DNA from: Roseobacter sp. SK209-2-6
Lineage (GTDB): Bacteria; Pseudomonadota; Alphaproteobacteria; Rhodobacterales; Rhodobacteraceae
Length of the DNA stretch: 64,000 nt
Reading direction: 5' to 3'
NCBI RefSeq assembly: GCF_000169455.1
Contig: NZ_AAYC01000009.1
Location: forward strand, 134,501 to 198,500
A program made the position numbers and the translations under genes. Numbering within the stretch: position 1 is the stretch's first letter; the number at the start of each line of letters is the position of its first letter. This document shows, one piece after another, positions 45,890 to 55,040 of the stretch. The notes below the pieces were generated by a model. It saw nothing but the letters and a program-made list of their open reading frames with translations. It searched no databases and was not told the origin of the DNA.

Positions 45890-47050
45890 GTGCGTATCCG
45901 CTTTGACCGCGGGCCGGATGGGAAGGCCATGGGGTTTGCCAAGCCTCAAGAGGTGATCCGTGCGGATCGCCCCGAAGAGGTGCCTGCGGCCCTGGCGGCC
46001 ATGGATGCCGCGCGCGCTGGTGGGAACTGGCTTGCGGGTTATGCATCCTATGAATTGGGCTATGCGCTGGAGCCCAAGCTGGCGGCGCTGATGCCCCAGG
46101 AGCGGCGCCTGCCGCTGATCTGTTTTGGAGTTTATGACAAGCCTGAGCCTTCATTTGCAGATGTTGGCCAGACCTCTCCCAGCCTAGCGGCGGGCGAGGC
46201 AGGGTTGGAAGGTATCAGCCCACGCTGGAGCTATGAACGCTACGCCGAGGCTTTCGCCGAAGTGAACCGCAACATCGGCAAGGGCGACATCTATCAGGCC
46301 AACCTGACCTTCCCGATAGATGCAGTGGCCTATGGCTCGCCAGAGGAGCTCTATGCCGCACTGCAGGCCAAGCAGGCGGTGGGCCACGGCGTGCTGGTTG
46401 AGCAGGACGGTTTGCCCGACCTTCTGTCACGCTCGCCAGAGCTGTTCTTCCGCACCGATGCACAGGGTACGATCGAGACCCGCCCGATGAAGGGCACCCA
46501 GCCACGCAGTGAAGATCCGGTCGAGGATGCCCGGCGCCGTGATTTCCTGCGCCAGGACGAAAAGAACCGCGCCGAGAACCTGATGATTGTGGATCTCCTG
46601 CGCAATGACATTTCTCGCGTGGCCCAGACCGGGTCCGTACATGTGCCAGAGCTCTTTGCGGTCGAGAGCTATGCGACTGTGCATCAGATGGTCTCTTTGG
46701 TGCGTGCGAAACTGCGCCCCGATGTGGGGCTGGCGGAGATATTCGCGGCGCTCTTTCCCTGCGGGTCCATCACCGGAGCCCCGAAGATCCGTTCGATGGA
46801 GGTCCTGGCCGGGCTGGAGCCCTGGGCGCGCGATATCTATTGCGGCACCATCGGCTGGGCAGCGCCGGATGGCGCGTCTGAGTTCAATGTGGCGATCCGC
46901 ACGCTGATGCTGGAAGAAGGTCGTGCGACACTCAATGTGGGTGGTGGTGTGGTCTGGGACAGCACTGCGGAGTCAGAATATGAGGAAGCCCTATGGAAAG
47001 CCCGTTTTGCCCGCGTGACGCCCTCCAGAACGATCCCGCTTTCCGCCTGA
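45890..47050 (+). CDS. pabB: Aminodeoxychorismate synthase component I
   Basis: A 386-residue chorismate-binding enzyme that makes aminodeoxychorismate for folate, together with a glutaminase (PabA) that is not in this window. Key parts: RNIGKGDIYQANLTFPI, SPELFFRTD, TRPMKGTQPRSED (the PIKGT site with M in place of I), and FPCGSITGAPKIRSMEVL. The GTG at 45890 is chosen for AGGAGC at seven bases; a frame reaching to 45698 lacks such support. The downstream pabC overlaps it by 58 bases. Confidence 0.93.
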   Translation: MRIRFDRGPDGKAMGFAKPQEVIRADRPEEVPAALAAMDAARAGGNWLAGYASYELGYALEPKLAALMPQERRLPLICFGVYDKPEPSFADVGQTSPSLAAGEAGLEGISPRWSYERYAEAFAEVNRNIGKGDIYQANLTFPIDAVAYGSPEELYAALQAKQAVGHGVLVEQDGLPDLLSRSPELFFRTDAQGTIETRPMKGTQPRSEDPVEDARRRDFLRQDEKNRAENLMIVDLLRNDISRVAQTGSVHVPELFAVESYATVHQMVSLVRAKLRPDVGLAEIFAALFPCGSITGAPKIRSMEVLAGLEPWARDIYCGTIGWAAPDGASEFNVAIRTLMLEEGRATLNVGGGVVWDSTAESEYEEALWKARFARVTPSRTIPLSA

Positions 47051-47649
47051 TCGAAACTTTTGGCTATCGCGTTGATAGCGGGATTTTAAATCTTGACCGG
47101 CATTTGCGGCGGCTTGAACGCTCTGCCCAGTTCTTTGGCATCGCCCTTGATCGTGACGCCACGGCGGAAGTTCTGCGGGACGTGCAGAGTGCGGTGGATC
47201 TGCGTTGCCGTTTGACCCTCGCAGCGAATGGCGAGGTTGGGCTTACGACTGCTCCGCTTGCTCCAGCGTCCCGGCGCTGGAATGTTTCGCTTGCGAAACA
47301 AAGGGTCAGATCGGATGACCCATGGCTGAGGCACAAGACCACTAAACGCGGGCTCTATGATCAGGTACGCGCCAGTCTTCCGCTGGGCGTGGATGAGCTG
47401 TTGTTTCTCAACGAAAGGGATGAAGTCTGTGAAGGGACGATCACAAACCTCTTTGTGACCCTGCAAAACGGCCAGCGGGTGACGCCTCCGCTAACATCGG
47501 GCCTGTTGCCTGGTGTTTTGCGGCAATGCCTTTTGGATCAGGGGGAACTGGTGGAGCAGGTGGTGACTAAACAGGATTTGCGGCAAGCGCGTGGAATTTC
47601 ACTTGGCAATTCACTGCGTGGAGAAATCCCGTCGGAGCTGCATTTCTGA
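46993..47649 (+). CDS. pabC: Aminotransferase class IV, aminodeoxychorismate lyase-like
   Basis: A 218-residue PLP enzyme of the branched-chain transaminase/ADC-lyase fold. FRLIETFGYRVDSGI starts the domain; KTTKRGLYDQV contains the likely PLP Lys, and DEVCEGTITNLFV and TSGLLPGVLRQCLL are conserved. It should release p-aminobenzoate from aminodeoxychorismate, completing the step of PabB, whose gene it overlaps by 58 bases. It is rather short compared with E. coli PabC (269 residues). Confidence 0.88.
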   Translation: MESPFCPRDALQNDPAFRLIETFGYRVDSGILNLDRHLRRLERSAQFFGIALDRDATAEVLRDVQSAVDLRCRLTLAANGEVGLTTAPLAPASRRWNVSLAKQRVRSDDPWLRHKTTKRGLYDQVRASLPLGVDELLFLNERDEVCEGTITNLFVTLQNGQRVTPPLTSGLLPGVLRQCLLDQGELVEQVVTKQDLRQARGISLGNSLRGEIPSELHF

Positions 47650-48017
47650 AAGAAGACGTAGGGTACAAAGAAGAGCGGTAGCTCCCGCGCACAAACCCTG
47701 TTTGACTAACGCCAAACCCGGTTTGCCCTTGGGCCCGGCAGCGCGCCTTACGGCGCGCTGCGGCTGCGATCAGGCGCCATCCGCGCCCGGCCCTCGGCCG
47801 GGCGCCAGGCCCAAGGCTTCAAACCCTATCGCATCAGCGATAGGTGCAGAAGGGGCGGGAGAGTTCTGCAGAAGCCCGGGAAGTGATGAAAACACTTGCT
47901 GGAATAGCTGGAATTGGCCCTGTTTGCTTGACAAGCGCGTTGCAACCTTGTGTACCAGCCCGGACGAATTTGAGCGCGCCATCGCGCCTATAGACTACGA
48001 CGGCCCTCTGGGGGCCA
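47650..48017. other. Leader and intergenic region upstream of aspS with hairpins
   Basis: No gene is supported here, despite open frames. The region holds three perfect hairpins (see 47739-47844). The promoter of aspS should lie towards the right side, but no clear -35/-10 pair was identified. Confidence 0.45.
47739..47844. repeat. Cluster of three perfect hairpins
   Basis: CAGCGCGCC-ttac-GGCGCGCTG (47739-47760), GCGCCCGGCC-ctc-GGCCGGGCGC (47783-47805) and CCTATCGC-atca-GCGATAGG (47825-47844) are all perfect, with stems of 9, 10 and 8 bp. They lie between pabC and aspS. The organisation recalls clusters at 12150, 40426, 59428 and 63486. Confidence 0.75.
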
Positions 48018-48044
48018 GTGATCCGCTTAACGAAAGGCCGAGCC

Positions 48045-49898
48045 ATGCACGCCTACCGCAGCCATACCTGCGCAGAACTGAACAAATCCAACGTCGGCGA
48101 AACCGTCCGCCTGTCCGGTTGGGTCCATCGTGTCCGCGACCACGGTGGCCTGCTGTTTATCGACCTGCGGGACCACTATGGCGTGACCCAAGTCATGGCC
48201 GACCCAGACAGCCCGGTCTTTGCCGAGCTGGAAAAGGTCCGCTCGGAATGGTGCATCAAAATCGAAGGCAATGTGCTGGCGCGGGATGAAAGCCTCGTAA
48301 ACAATGCGATCCCCACAGGTGAGGTCGAGGTTTTCATTCGGGATCTTGAAGTCCTGGGCAAGGCGGAAGAGCTGCCGCTGATGGTCTTTGGTGAGCAGGA
48401 ATACCCAGAAGAAACCCGCCTGCGCTACCGCTACCTGGACCTGCGCCGTGAAAAGATGCAGCGCAACATGGTGCTGCGCGCCAATATGATCCAGTCGATC
48501 CGCAAGCGCATGTGGGACAAAGGATTCAACGAATACCAAACCCCGATCATCACGGCCTCCAGCCCTGAAGGAGCGCGTGACTTCCTGGTTCCCTCGCGCC
48601 TGCACCCGGGTAAATTCTATGCGTTGCCGCAGGCACCACAGCAGTTCAAACAGCTGATGATGGTTTCCGGCTTTGACAAGTATTTCCAGATCGCACCCTG
48701 CTTCCGCGATGAAGACCCACGCGCCGATCGCTCGCCCACTGACTTCTACCAGCTGGACCTGGAGATGTCCTTTGTCACCCAGCAGGATGTCTTTGACACC
48801 ATTCAGCCGGTGATGCAGGGCGTGTTTGAAGAATTTGGCAAAGGGCGCAAGGTCGATAGCGAATGGCCGCAGATCTCCTACAAGGATGCGGCCAAATGGT
48901 ATGGCACCGATAAGCCTGACCTCCGAAACCCGATCAAGATGCAGGACTGCTCCGAGCATTTCCGCGGCTCCGGATTTGCAATCTTTGCCAGCCTCTTGGA
49001 AAACGAAGGCACTGAGGTGCGCGCCATTCCTGCGCCGACCGGTGGTTCGCGCAAGTTCTGCGACCGCATGAACAAATTTGCCCAGGGCGAGGGCCTGCCG
49101 GGCATGGGCTACATCTTCTGGCGCAAGCAATCGGCAGACAGCATCGCGCAGGAGCGTGGCATCTCGGTCAAAGAAGTCAACGCGCTGATCAAATCCGGCG
49201 AAATTACCCTTGGCGACGAAGCGGCCGGCCCGGTGGCCAAGAACATTGGTCCAGAGCGTACAGAGGCCATTCGTCAGCAGCTTGGCCTGGATGTGGGCGA
49301 TGCGGTCTTCTTCCTGGGTGGCAAGCCAAAAGCCTTTGAAAGCGTTGCAGGTCGGGCCCGTACCGTCATCGGCGAAGAGCTGGGCCTGGTTGACAAGGAT
49401 CGCTTTGCCTTTTGCTGGATCGTGGACTTCCCGATCTACGAAAAGGACGAAGAAACCGGCAAGATCGACTTTGAGCACAACCCCTTCTCGATGCCTCAGG
49501 GTGGCATGGACGCGTTGCTCACCGATCCGCTGGCCGTCAAAGGTTACCAGTACGATCTGGCCTGTAACGGTTATGAGCTGGTCTCGGGCGCGATCCGGAA
49601 CCACAAGCCGGAAATCATGTTCAAAGCCTTCGAGATCGCCGGCTATGGCAAGGAAGAGGTCGAGAAGCGCTTTGGCGGCATGGTCAATGCTTTCCAATAT
49701 GGTGCCCCGCCACACGGTGGCTGCGCGGCCGGTATCGACCGCATGGTGATGCTCTTGGCGGATGAAGCCAATATTCGTGAAGTCATCATGTTCCCGATGA
49801 ACCAGCGCGCTGAAGACTTGATGATGTCAGCCCCGTCGGAACCAATGTCTGAACAATTGATGGAACTGGGACTGCGCGTCATTCCACAAGATCAGTAG
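48045..49898 (+). CDS. aspS: Aspartyl-tRNA synthetase
   Basis: A class II synthetase of 617 residues charging tRNA-Asp. The anticodon-binding OB domain starts [40 protein letters not shown] follows, motif 2 is [22 protein letters not shown], and motif 3 is [23 protein letters not shown] insertion domain fits the length. The ATG at 48045 follows AAGG; a frame starting at 48018 is less likely. A terminator follows. Confidence 0.97.
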   Translation: MHAYRSHTCAELNKSNVGETVRLSGWVHRVRDHGGLLFIDLRDHYGVTQVMADPDSPVFAELEKVRSEWCIKIEGNVLARDESLVNNAIPTGEVEVFIRDLEVLGKAEELPLMVFGEQEYPEETRLRYRYLDLRREKMQRNMVLRANMIQSIRKRMWDKGFNEYQTPIITASSPEGARDFLVPSRLHPGKFYALPQAPQQFKQLMMVSGFDKYFQIAPCFRDEDPRADRSPTDFYQLDLEMSFVTQQDVFDTIQPVMQGVFEEFGKGRKVDSEWPQISYKDAAKWYGTDKPDLRNPIKMQDCSEHFRGSGFAIFASLLENEGTEVRAIPAPTGGSRKFCDRMNKFAQGEGLPGMGYIFWRKQSADSIAQERGISVKEVNALIKSGEITLGDEAAGPVAKNIGPERTEAIRQQLGLDVGDAVFFLGGKPKAFESVAGRARTVIGEELGLVDKDRFAFCWIVDFPIYEKDEETGKIDFEHNPFSMPQGGMDALLTDPLAVKGYQYDLACNGYELVSGAIRNHKPEIMFKAFEIAGYGKEEVEKRFGGMVNAFQYGAPPHGGCAAGIDRMVMLLADEANIREVIMFPMNQRAEDLMMSAPSEPMSEQLMELGLRVIPQDQ

Positions 49899-49921
49899 TT
49901 CTGCAATAAAAGAACGTTGTT

Positions 49922-49952
49922 AAAGGGGCTGCCATTAGGTGGCCCTTTTTTG
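49922..49952 (+). terminator. Probable terminator of aspS
   Basis: AAAGGGGCTGCC and GGTGGCCCTTTTTT can pair with one or two interruptions around ATTA, followed by a run of T. It lies about 25 bases after the aspS stop codon. Confidence 0.75.
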
Positions 49953-50219
49953 TGGTTGCTGTCTTGATGTTTGGTTTGAGAAGAGCACCTGCGCGCTGCT
50001 GGTAGAAACCGTATGCGGGCACTACTTTTGCAAAACACATGTATGCTTTTGAAACGCGCTGGTTGGAACTTGTTTGTTTGGCTTCTTAGCCGCTGTTGCG
50101 GCCTAGAGCGTGCAAAACCCAGCCTGCACAAGGGCATGTCGCGCGGGTCGCTTGGTGGAAGAGACCGTGGAGAAGGCGCTCCATCTGAGAGCAGTTCATC
50201 GCGTGGCAGAGGGACCTGG
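49953..50219. other. Intergenic region after aspS
   Basis: No gene is supported. A short GCCGC-tgtt-GCGGC hairpin lies at 50089-50102. The rest shows no recognisable element. Confidence 0.4.
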
Positions 50220-50366
50220 CTAGTGTTCCGGTGGGAACAACAGAGTTGGTAGCTGTTGGCCACTCGCATTGTCGCGGTTGCGGCGAATTTCGCGGGCCGC
50301 CTGTCGCGCTTGCATATAAAGCACAATGGCCAGTGTGGCGGTTGTTGTCAGGATGATCTCGAGCAT
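50220..50366 (-). CDS. Small membrane protein (48 residues)
   Basis: A short frame beginning three bases after the response-regulator stop codon. The product has one membrane segment (MLEIILTTTATLAIVLYM) followed by a basic, helical tail (QARQAAREIRRNRDN) and a proline-rich end. Its position suggests co-translation with the response regulator. The function is unknown; a regulator-anchoring or stability role is only a guess. Confidence 0.55.
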   Translation of the reverse strand: MLEIILTTTATLAIVLYMQARQAAREIRRNRDNASGQQLPTLLFPPEH

Positions 50367-50369
50367 GGC

Positions 50370-51089
50370 TTAAATCGCGACCCTGCGCTCCAGTCGCTCC
50401 TGCACCAGCCCCGAGAGCATCTGTGCACAGTTTTTCCCTGGACGTCCCAGGGAGCGTGCCTCTGCCAGGTCGGCTGCAGCTTTGGCAAGCGAGGAGTCTC
50501 CCGCACTTTTGGCGACACCGCTCAGGAATTGAGCGAGGTAATCGAGGGTGGCGCCTTCTTCGGGATCGTTGAGCACATCCGCCGCATGCGCCATATCATC
50601 AAGGAAGGCAATCGGATCCGGTTCGATTGTTTCATCCTTAAGCTCACGCGGGCCACTGGGTTGGTTTTCGCTTGGAAGCCTGGACAGGATGGCATTTTGG
50701 AAGGCCGCAAGGGAGGTGATGGGCTTGGCAAGGAAACCGTCGGCACCGGCTTCCATGGCCTCTTGCTCTAGGTTTTCGTCTCCGGAGATGGCCAGTATGA
50801 CCCGAACGCGCTGATTGGCCTGGTTCATTTCCCGGATCAGATCAAGGCCAGAGCCATCGGGGAGGCCCGCATCTGCAATCACAACTGAAGGACTGTAAAC
50901 CTGCAAATGACGGCGCGCGGATTTCAAACAGTCGGCGCGGCGAATACGCGCGCCACTGCGCAGGCAAAGAAGGCGCAGTGCCTCGCAGGCATAGCGACTA
51001 TCCTCGATAACTAGGACTGTCAGGCCCAGCAGTGGTCGGCGGGCGCTTGGCAGGCGGTGTGCGGCTGAAAACAGTTCCGAATCGTCCAT
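50370..51089 (-). CDS. Response regulator receiver protein
   Basis: A 239-residue protein with one receiver domain: LTVLVIEDSRYACEA (acidic D30), SPSVVIADAGLPDGSG (phospho-acceptor D73) and ADGFLAKPIT (K122). The C-terminal 100 residues are helical (GPRELKDETIEPDPIAFLDDM, LAKAAADLAEARSLG) and do not resemble a DNA-binding domain, so the output may be by protein contact. No histidine kinase is adjacent. A CtrA-like box lies upstream. Confidence 0.9.
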   Translation of the reverse strand: MDDSELFSAAHRLPSARRPLLGLTVLVIEDSRYACEALRLLCLRSGARIRRADCLKSARRHLQVYSPSVVIADAGLPDGSGLDLIREMNQANQRVRVILAISGDENLEQEAMEAGADGFLAKPITSLAAFQNAILSRLPSENQPSGPRELKDETIEPDPIAFLDDMAHAADVLNDPEEGATLDYLAQFLSGVAKSAGDSSLAKAAADLAEARSLGRPGKNCAQMLSGLVQERLERRVAI

Positions 51090-51135
51090 AACTCATCCTC
51101 CTTGCGGGATCTGAGATGACGCTATGAATTTGAGG

Positions 51136-51151
51136 CTAATTAGAAGTTAAC
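51136..51151 (-). promoter_or_regulatory. CtrA-like box upstream of the response regulator
   Basis: CTAATTAGAAGTTAAC fits TTAA-N7-TTAAC with one mismatch. It is 47 bases upstream of the response-regulator start. This resembles the perfect copy at 5429-5444, but a single AT-rich match could be accidental. Confidence 0.4.
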
Positions 51152-51382
51152 ATGACAGAAGCCGCGATTTCATGTCCTCCCTATGGGTGCTTCTCTGCTG
51201 TCATTCGACCCAAAGGACAGCGGAACTGCGCTGTTCAAAACGAGCAACGGCTGAAGCGGGAGTGAGCGCGGGCGTGGCTTTTTCGAAAGGAAGGCTTAGA
51301 CGGGCGCATTGGCGCACTTGCGAAGTAACGGGTGACAGGTCCATAACACCAGCACTTAAAAACCTGCGTAGGAGAATACCCA

Positions 51383-51787
51383 ATGATTGGCCGCTTGAAC
51401 CATGTTGCCATCGCTGTCCCTGATCTGGATGCTGCCGCTGCGCAGTATCGCAATGCTCTTGGGGCCAATGTCGGCGCGCCACAGGATGAACCCGATCATG
51501 GGGTGACGGTGATTTTCATCGAACTTCCCAATACCAAGATCGAGCTGCTCTACCCCTTGGGGGAGGATTCGCCGATCAAAGGCTTCCTGGAAAAGAACCC
51601 ATCGGGCGGCATTCATCATGTTTGCTATGAGGTTGAAGATATCCTTGCGGCGCGCGACCACCTGAAATCCGAAGGCGCGCGCGTGCTGGGCTCTGGTGAG
51701 CCAAAGATTGGCGCCCATGGCAAACCAGTTCTGTTTCTGCATCCCAAAGATTTCAACGGCTGCCTGGTGGAACTCGAAGAGGTTTAA
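51383..51787 (+). CDS. mce: Methylmalonyl-CoA epimerase
   Basis: A 134-residue VOC-fold enzyme that interconverts (S)- and (R)-methylmalonyl-CoA in propionate metabolism. Metal ligands lie in RLNHVAIAVPDL, GGIHHVCYEVEDI and NGCLVELEEV (His and Glu). FLHPKDFNG is characteristic of the family. The ATG follows AGGAGAATACCCA. DUF1467 follows 65 bases downstream, an arrangement common in alphaproteobacteria. Confidence 0.96.
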   Translation: MIGRLNHVAIAVPDLDAAAAQYRNALGANVGAPQDEPDHGVTVIFIELPNTKIELLYPLGEDSPIKGFLEKNPSGGIHHVCYEVEDILAARDHLKSEGARVLGSGEPKIGAHGKPVLFLHPKDFNGCLVELEEV

Positions 51788-51852
51788 GGCTAGCTAGGGC
51801 CTGCACTGCCGAAAAGCGCGCAGTGCAGGACATCAGCTAAGGAAAGCATGTG

Positions 51853-52128
51853 ATGGGCATCACTTCGGGTCTGGTTCTATATGCGGTGATTTGGTTTATG
51901 ACCTTTCTGGTCATCTTACCGATCCGCGTCGAAACGCAGGGGGACAAGGGCAAGATTGTGCCGGGGACTCATGCCGGCGCGCCAGAGAACCACTATCTGA
52001 AGCAGAAGGCCCTTATCACAACGGGTCTTGCCTTACTCCTCTGGGCGATCATTGCCGGGATCATCCTGTCGGGCGTAATCTCCGTAAATGACTTTGACTG
52101 GTTCGACCGGTTGCCTGATCCGGAGTAG
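51853..52128 (+). CDS. DUF1467 family membrane protein
   Basis: A 91-residue protein with two membrane segments, LVLYAVIWFMTFLVILPI and ALITTGLALLLWAIIAGIIL, joined by a polar loop with HAGAPENHYLKQK. Members of DUF1467 are small membrane proteins of unknown role. It follows mce on the same strand. The ATG at 51853 follows AAGGAAAGC; a GTG three bases upstream is also in frame. Confidence 0.88.
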   Translation: MGITSGLVLYAVIWFMTFLVILPIRVETQGDKGKIVPGTHAGAPENHYLKQKALITTGLALLLWAIIAGIILSGVISVNDFDWFDRLPDPE

Positions 52129-52201
52129 GCACAGCTGCCATTGGTTTCAGACCTCCGGTTTCACGGTCATGGAACGCGCGAGGCCGCAGCTCTGGAAAAG
52201 A

Positions 52202-52241
52202 AAAGAAGCAGAGGCCGGATGGCCCCGGCTTCCACTTCTTT
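52202..52241. terminator. Bidirectional terminator between DUF1467 and EI24 genes
   Basis: AAAGAAG (52202-52208) pairs with CTTCTTT (52235-52241), and GCCGG pairs with CCGGC inside the same stem. It lies between two convergent genes and can serve both. Confidence 0.65.
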
Positions 52242-52279
52242 GGATGTCACCCGCATCAAACGGTCTGAGAAGCCCTGAT

Positions 52280-52972
52280 TCAGCCCCGCGCCTGGAGCTG
52301 ATGATAGAGGTGGGTGAAGGTGGCCGCCCCAAGGATGGGAATGACCAGGTTCACCAGCGGCAGCGAAAGCGGCATCGCCATCAAAGTCCCGGCAAGCCAG
52401 ATGGTCCCTATATGCCGCCTTCTGAGCTTCTTGGCTTCGACGGGGCCGATGCGACGCGCCGCAGCTAGGGTGAAGTATTCGCGCCCCAGCAAGAAACCGT
52501 TCAGGCCCCAAAAGATGAACGGTGCCGCCGGCGGGAACATGACATAGAGGATGAGAGCAAGCGCATTGGCCCCAATCAGGACGCCAAGGAAGTTCAGCGT
52601 ATCCTTGAAGGCTTCCCAAATGGCGATGCGTGGGACCTGCGGAAGATGCGCGTAGTGCCGGTCCTCGACGGCCTGTGCCACATCATCCAGAAACATCGAT
52701 GTGATTGCGGATGCCACGGGCACCATCAGAAAGACGGAAAGCACAATCATGAGGAAAAAGGACCCGACCGACAGGAGGTCATCCAGCCAGGTGACCTCTC
52801 CTACTAGGGGAAGAGAGACCTGAGCCCCGGTCAGCCACTCGATCAGGATTAGAAATCCGGCATAGGCCGCAACCAATAGCGCAAAGGTGAGGCCAATTCC
52901 CAGAAAGAGAACCCGGCGGAAACGCGGATCTCCAATCTGGGACAGGGCCAAAAAGAAAGCCTTGAGGATCAT
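52280..52972 (-). CDS. EI24 domain (CysZ-like) membrane protein
   Basis: A 230-residue inner-membrane protein of the EI24/CysZ family: MILKAFFLALSQIGDPRFRRVL starts it, followed by four to five hydrophobic stretches and the conserved FWGLNGFLLGREYFTLAAARR near residue 165. CysZ homologues may carry sulfate, but that is not assured for this branch. The ATG at 52972 overlaps the stop of the nitroreductase gene (ATGA). Confidence 0.88.
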   Translation of the reverse strand: MILKAFFLALSQIGDPRFRRVLFLGIGLTFALLVAAYAGFLILIEWLTGAQVSLPLVGEVTWLDDLLSVGSFFLMIVLSVFLMVPVASAITSMFLDDVAQAVEDRHYAHLPQVPRIAIWEAFKDTLNFLGVLIGANALALILYVMFPPAAPFIFWGLNGFLLGREYFTLAAARRIGPVEAKKLRRRHIGTIWLAGTLMAMPLSLPLVNLVIPILGAATFTHLYHQLQARG

Positions 52973-53547
52973 TCGTTCATCCAAGTGGTAATAGTGTCAA
53001 TATCCGGACGCGGCCGTTCTGGCGGCTTGCTGCCTTCTGTGGCGACATGAATGATGCCAGCGATACGCTCATTTCCCGCCAGATCCAGCGCGTCCTTGCA
53101 GAACTCTGGGTCGTGGCTCATCCAGCCAGAGAGCCAGTTTGCGCCCCAGCCAGAGGCAAGTGCTGCATTGAGCAGGGCCAGGCAGACTGCGCCAGCGCTA
53201 TAGCTTTGCTCAATGGCTGGCACCTTTGCGCTGTACTTTTGGATTTCGACAACCACCACAGCCAGTTCACCTTGATCAAACTGCAGGCGAGCCTTGGTGA
53301 TTTCTTCCGGGGATTTTCCCAACCGCTGGCCAGCAGCTGCTGTCAGCTCTGATAGGCGCGGCATTGCTGATTTCTCAAGCACGATAAACCGCCAGGGTTC
53401 CAGCTTGCCATGATCCGGGCTGCGCGCCGCAGCAGTCAGTAGTGGCATCAGTTGCTCGCGGTTCGGCGCAGGGGCCACCAGGGTTTTTGATGGGCGAGAG
53501 CGCCGGGTCAGCAGAAACTCAAGTGCGGCGTCGTTACGTTGGCTCAT
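52969..53547 (-). CDS. Nitroreductase family protein
   Basis: A 192-residue FMN-dependent oxidoreductase of the YdjA type: LEFLLTRRSRPSKTLVAPAP, AAARSPDHGKLEPWRFIVLE (flavin site), and GWGANWLSGWMSHDP. Substrates may be nitro compounds or quinones, though this is not visible. It is followed with overlap by the EI24 gene. Two perfect inverted repeats lie just upstream and may serve as operators. Confidence 0.9.
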   Translation of the reverse strand: MSQRNDAALEFLLTRRSRPSKTLVAPAPNREQLMPLLTAAARSPDHGKLEPWRFIVLEKSAMPRLSELTAAAGQRLGKSPEEITKARLQFDQGELAVVVVEIQKYSAKVPAIEQSYSAGAVCLALLNAALASGWGANWLSGWMSHDPEFCKDALDLAGNERIAGIIHVATEGSKPPERPRPDIDTITTWMNE

Positions 53548-53589
53548 ATGTAAAACCTCTTTACATCAATGCCGCCTATTTCGGCATTG
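53548..53589 (-). promoter_or_regulatory. Two inverted repeats upstream of the nitroreductase
   Basis: ATGTAAA-acctc-TTTACAT (53548-53566) and CAATGCCG-cctattt-CGGCATTG (53567-53589) are perfect and adjacent. The first one abuts the nitroreductase start codon. Such arms suit a dimeric repressor such as MarR, HxlR or ArsR, or could fold in the leader RNA. The regulator is not identified. Confidence 0.5.
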
Positions 53590-53809
53590 TTCGGGGATAT
53601 TTCAAGAGAGAAACTGGCTGCAGGTTTTGTCGCGCATTGGCGGCTGTCTGTAGCGGGCAAAGGGTTGGGGTTACCTATCTCGCTACGGCTGGATTTGTCT
53701 ATGAGAAAGGCAACGGTATTGGCGCAACCTTTAGAAGACGAAACGTTAAGAGCACGCCTACGAATTCTTGGAGACGAGACCAGGCTAGTTGCCACCAGTT
53801 TGAGATGGT

Positions 53810-54064
53810 CTAGCTGTCTCCAGGAGAGGTATCTTCTGGAGCGAGCCTGTAGACGCCTTCAGGCAGATCCAGGGCCGCTGCTAGGTCTCTGACCTGCGTG
53901 TAAGATAGGGTGATGCGCTGAACCTGGTCGTTGCGCGGATCAATTTGCTCCACGGTCACACATTCTGCAAAAGCATTCAGAATGACATCTTCTTGCAGCG
54001 GGTTTTCGCCCTCATCCACAAGTGTGACAGTGGTGGAGTCGAATTCATGCTCGATAGTAAACAT
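53810..54064 (-). CDS. Small conserved hypothetical protein
   Basis: An 84-residue acidic protein without signal peptide or membrane segment, starting MFTIEHEFDSTTVTLVDEGE and ending LPEGVYRLAPEDTSPGDS. The pattern of predicted beta-strands (VTLVDEG, VQRITLSYTQVRDLAAALDLP) suggests a small alpha/beta fold. The family is not recognised. It stands alone between a non-coding gap and the M48 gene. Confidence 0.6.
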   Translation of the reverse strand: MFTIEHEFDSTTVTLVDEGENPLQEDVILNAFAECVTVEQIDPRNDQVQRITLSYTQVRDLAAALDLPEGVYRLAPEDTSPGDS

Positions 54065-54250
54065 AAGTGCAGAGTGCCGAGTTTTTCAAAGACTTACAAG
54101 TTAAAGAGTGGGTCCCGACCAGGAGAAAAAAACCGATCAGAGAAGATCGCCGGTGTGAACCAGCCTTCAATAGGTCTCCGCAACAAACCCGGATTGAACA
54201 TCGCTTTGCGCTCAGCCTATGATCGCTGAAAAACTCGAGGAACGAACAAG

Positions 54251-54985
54251 ATGTACAGGTCTCTGGTGAAAAGCACTGCTATTGGCATGCTCGCCTTGCT
54301 TTCAGCCTGCGGGTTGCCTCTTGATCCGCTTCCTGAAGCATCCGTACAACAGCCCTCTCAATCGGGATCGGTGCAGGGCTTCACACCGATTGAGGCACGT
54401 CAGGCCTTTGTGACCGTCAAGAATCGGGTGGAACCGGTGGCTGAACGGACCTGCAAATCACGAACCAAAGGGGGGAATTGCAACTTTTTGATCCGCATTG
54501 ATCCGGATCGTTCAGCACCGCCCAATGCCTATCAGACCATAGACAAAACTGGCCGACCGGTGATCAGCTTTACCCAGTCCATTCTGGTGAGGATCGCCAA
54601 TCAGGATGAGCTGGCCTTTGTCATGGCGCATGAGGCCGCGCATCACATCCGGGGGCATTTGTTCCGACAGCAGCAGAATGCAGTGGCTGGCGCGGTCCTA
54701 TTGGGTGGTTTGGCCGGCTTGGCAGGGGGCACCGCAGCTGAGATTTCAAATGCACAAGATCTGGGGGCCATCGTCGGGGCGCGCAGCTACTCCAAGGAGT
54801 TCGAATTGGAGGCTGATGCGCTGGGCACGTTGATCACTGCCCACGCGGGGTATCAGCCCAGCGTCGGGGTGAAGTTCTTTTATCGCCTGCCTGACCCAGG
54901 GGATCGCTTTCTGGGCACCCATCCCGCCAATCCAGAGCGTATAAGCGTGGTGAACCAGACCATTGCACGTTATGGCCTGAACTAG
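54251..54985 (+). CDS. M48-family metalloprotease lipoprotein
   Basis: A 244-residue membrane-linked peptidase. A lipobox LSAC at C20 marks it as a lipoprotein, matured by Lgt. The catalytic zinc motif is HEAAH (residues 127-131, AFVMAHEAAHHIRGHL), and ELEADALGTLI provides the third ligand. The HPANPERISVVNQT end is common in M48/LoiP-like proteins. It likely acts in envelope quality control. GAGGAACGAACAAG precedes the ATG. Confidence 0.93.
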   Translation: MYRSLVKSTAIGMLALLSACGLPLDPLPEASVQQPSQSGSVQGFTPIEARQAFVTVKNRVEPVAERTCKSRTKGGNCNFLIRIDPDRSAPPNAYQTIDKTGRPVISFTQSILVRIANQDELAFVMAHEAAHHIRGHLFRQQQNAVAGAVLLGGLAGLAGGTAAEISNAQDLGAIVGARSYSKEFELEADALGTLITAHAGYQPSVGVKFFYRLPDPGDRFLGTHPANPERISVVNQTIARYGLN

Positions 54986-55040
54986 GTCAGAGCCGCGCAA
55001 TCGGGCTGTGCCCTAGGCCGAAACAAGGATGAGGAAACCC

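Noticed and set aside
47591-48289. Open frame spanning the hairpin region before aspS
   Set aside because: It runs through three perfect hairpins and into aspS in another frame, is rich in Arg and Pro, and has no coding signature.
48027-49715. 562-codon open frame opposite aspS
   Set aside because: A shadow of the aspS gene, as expected in GC-rich coding DNA. No start signal and no recognisable protein.
50013-50252. 79-codon plus-strand frame after aspS
   Set aside because: No ribosome binding site, low-complexity Ser/Gly/Arg end, and it conflicts with the better-supported small membrane protein on the other strand.
51840-51860. GTGATGGGCATCAC palindrome at the start of the DUF1467 gene
   Set aside because: It resembles a CRP/FNR half-site pair, but the spacer is only two bases and it overlaps the start codon, so it is probably chance.
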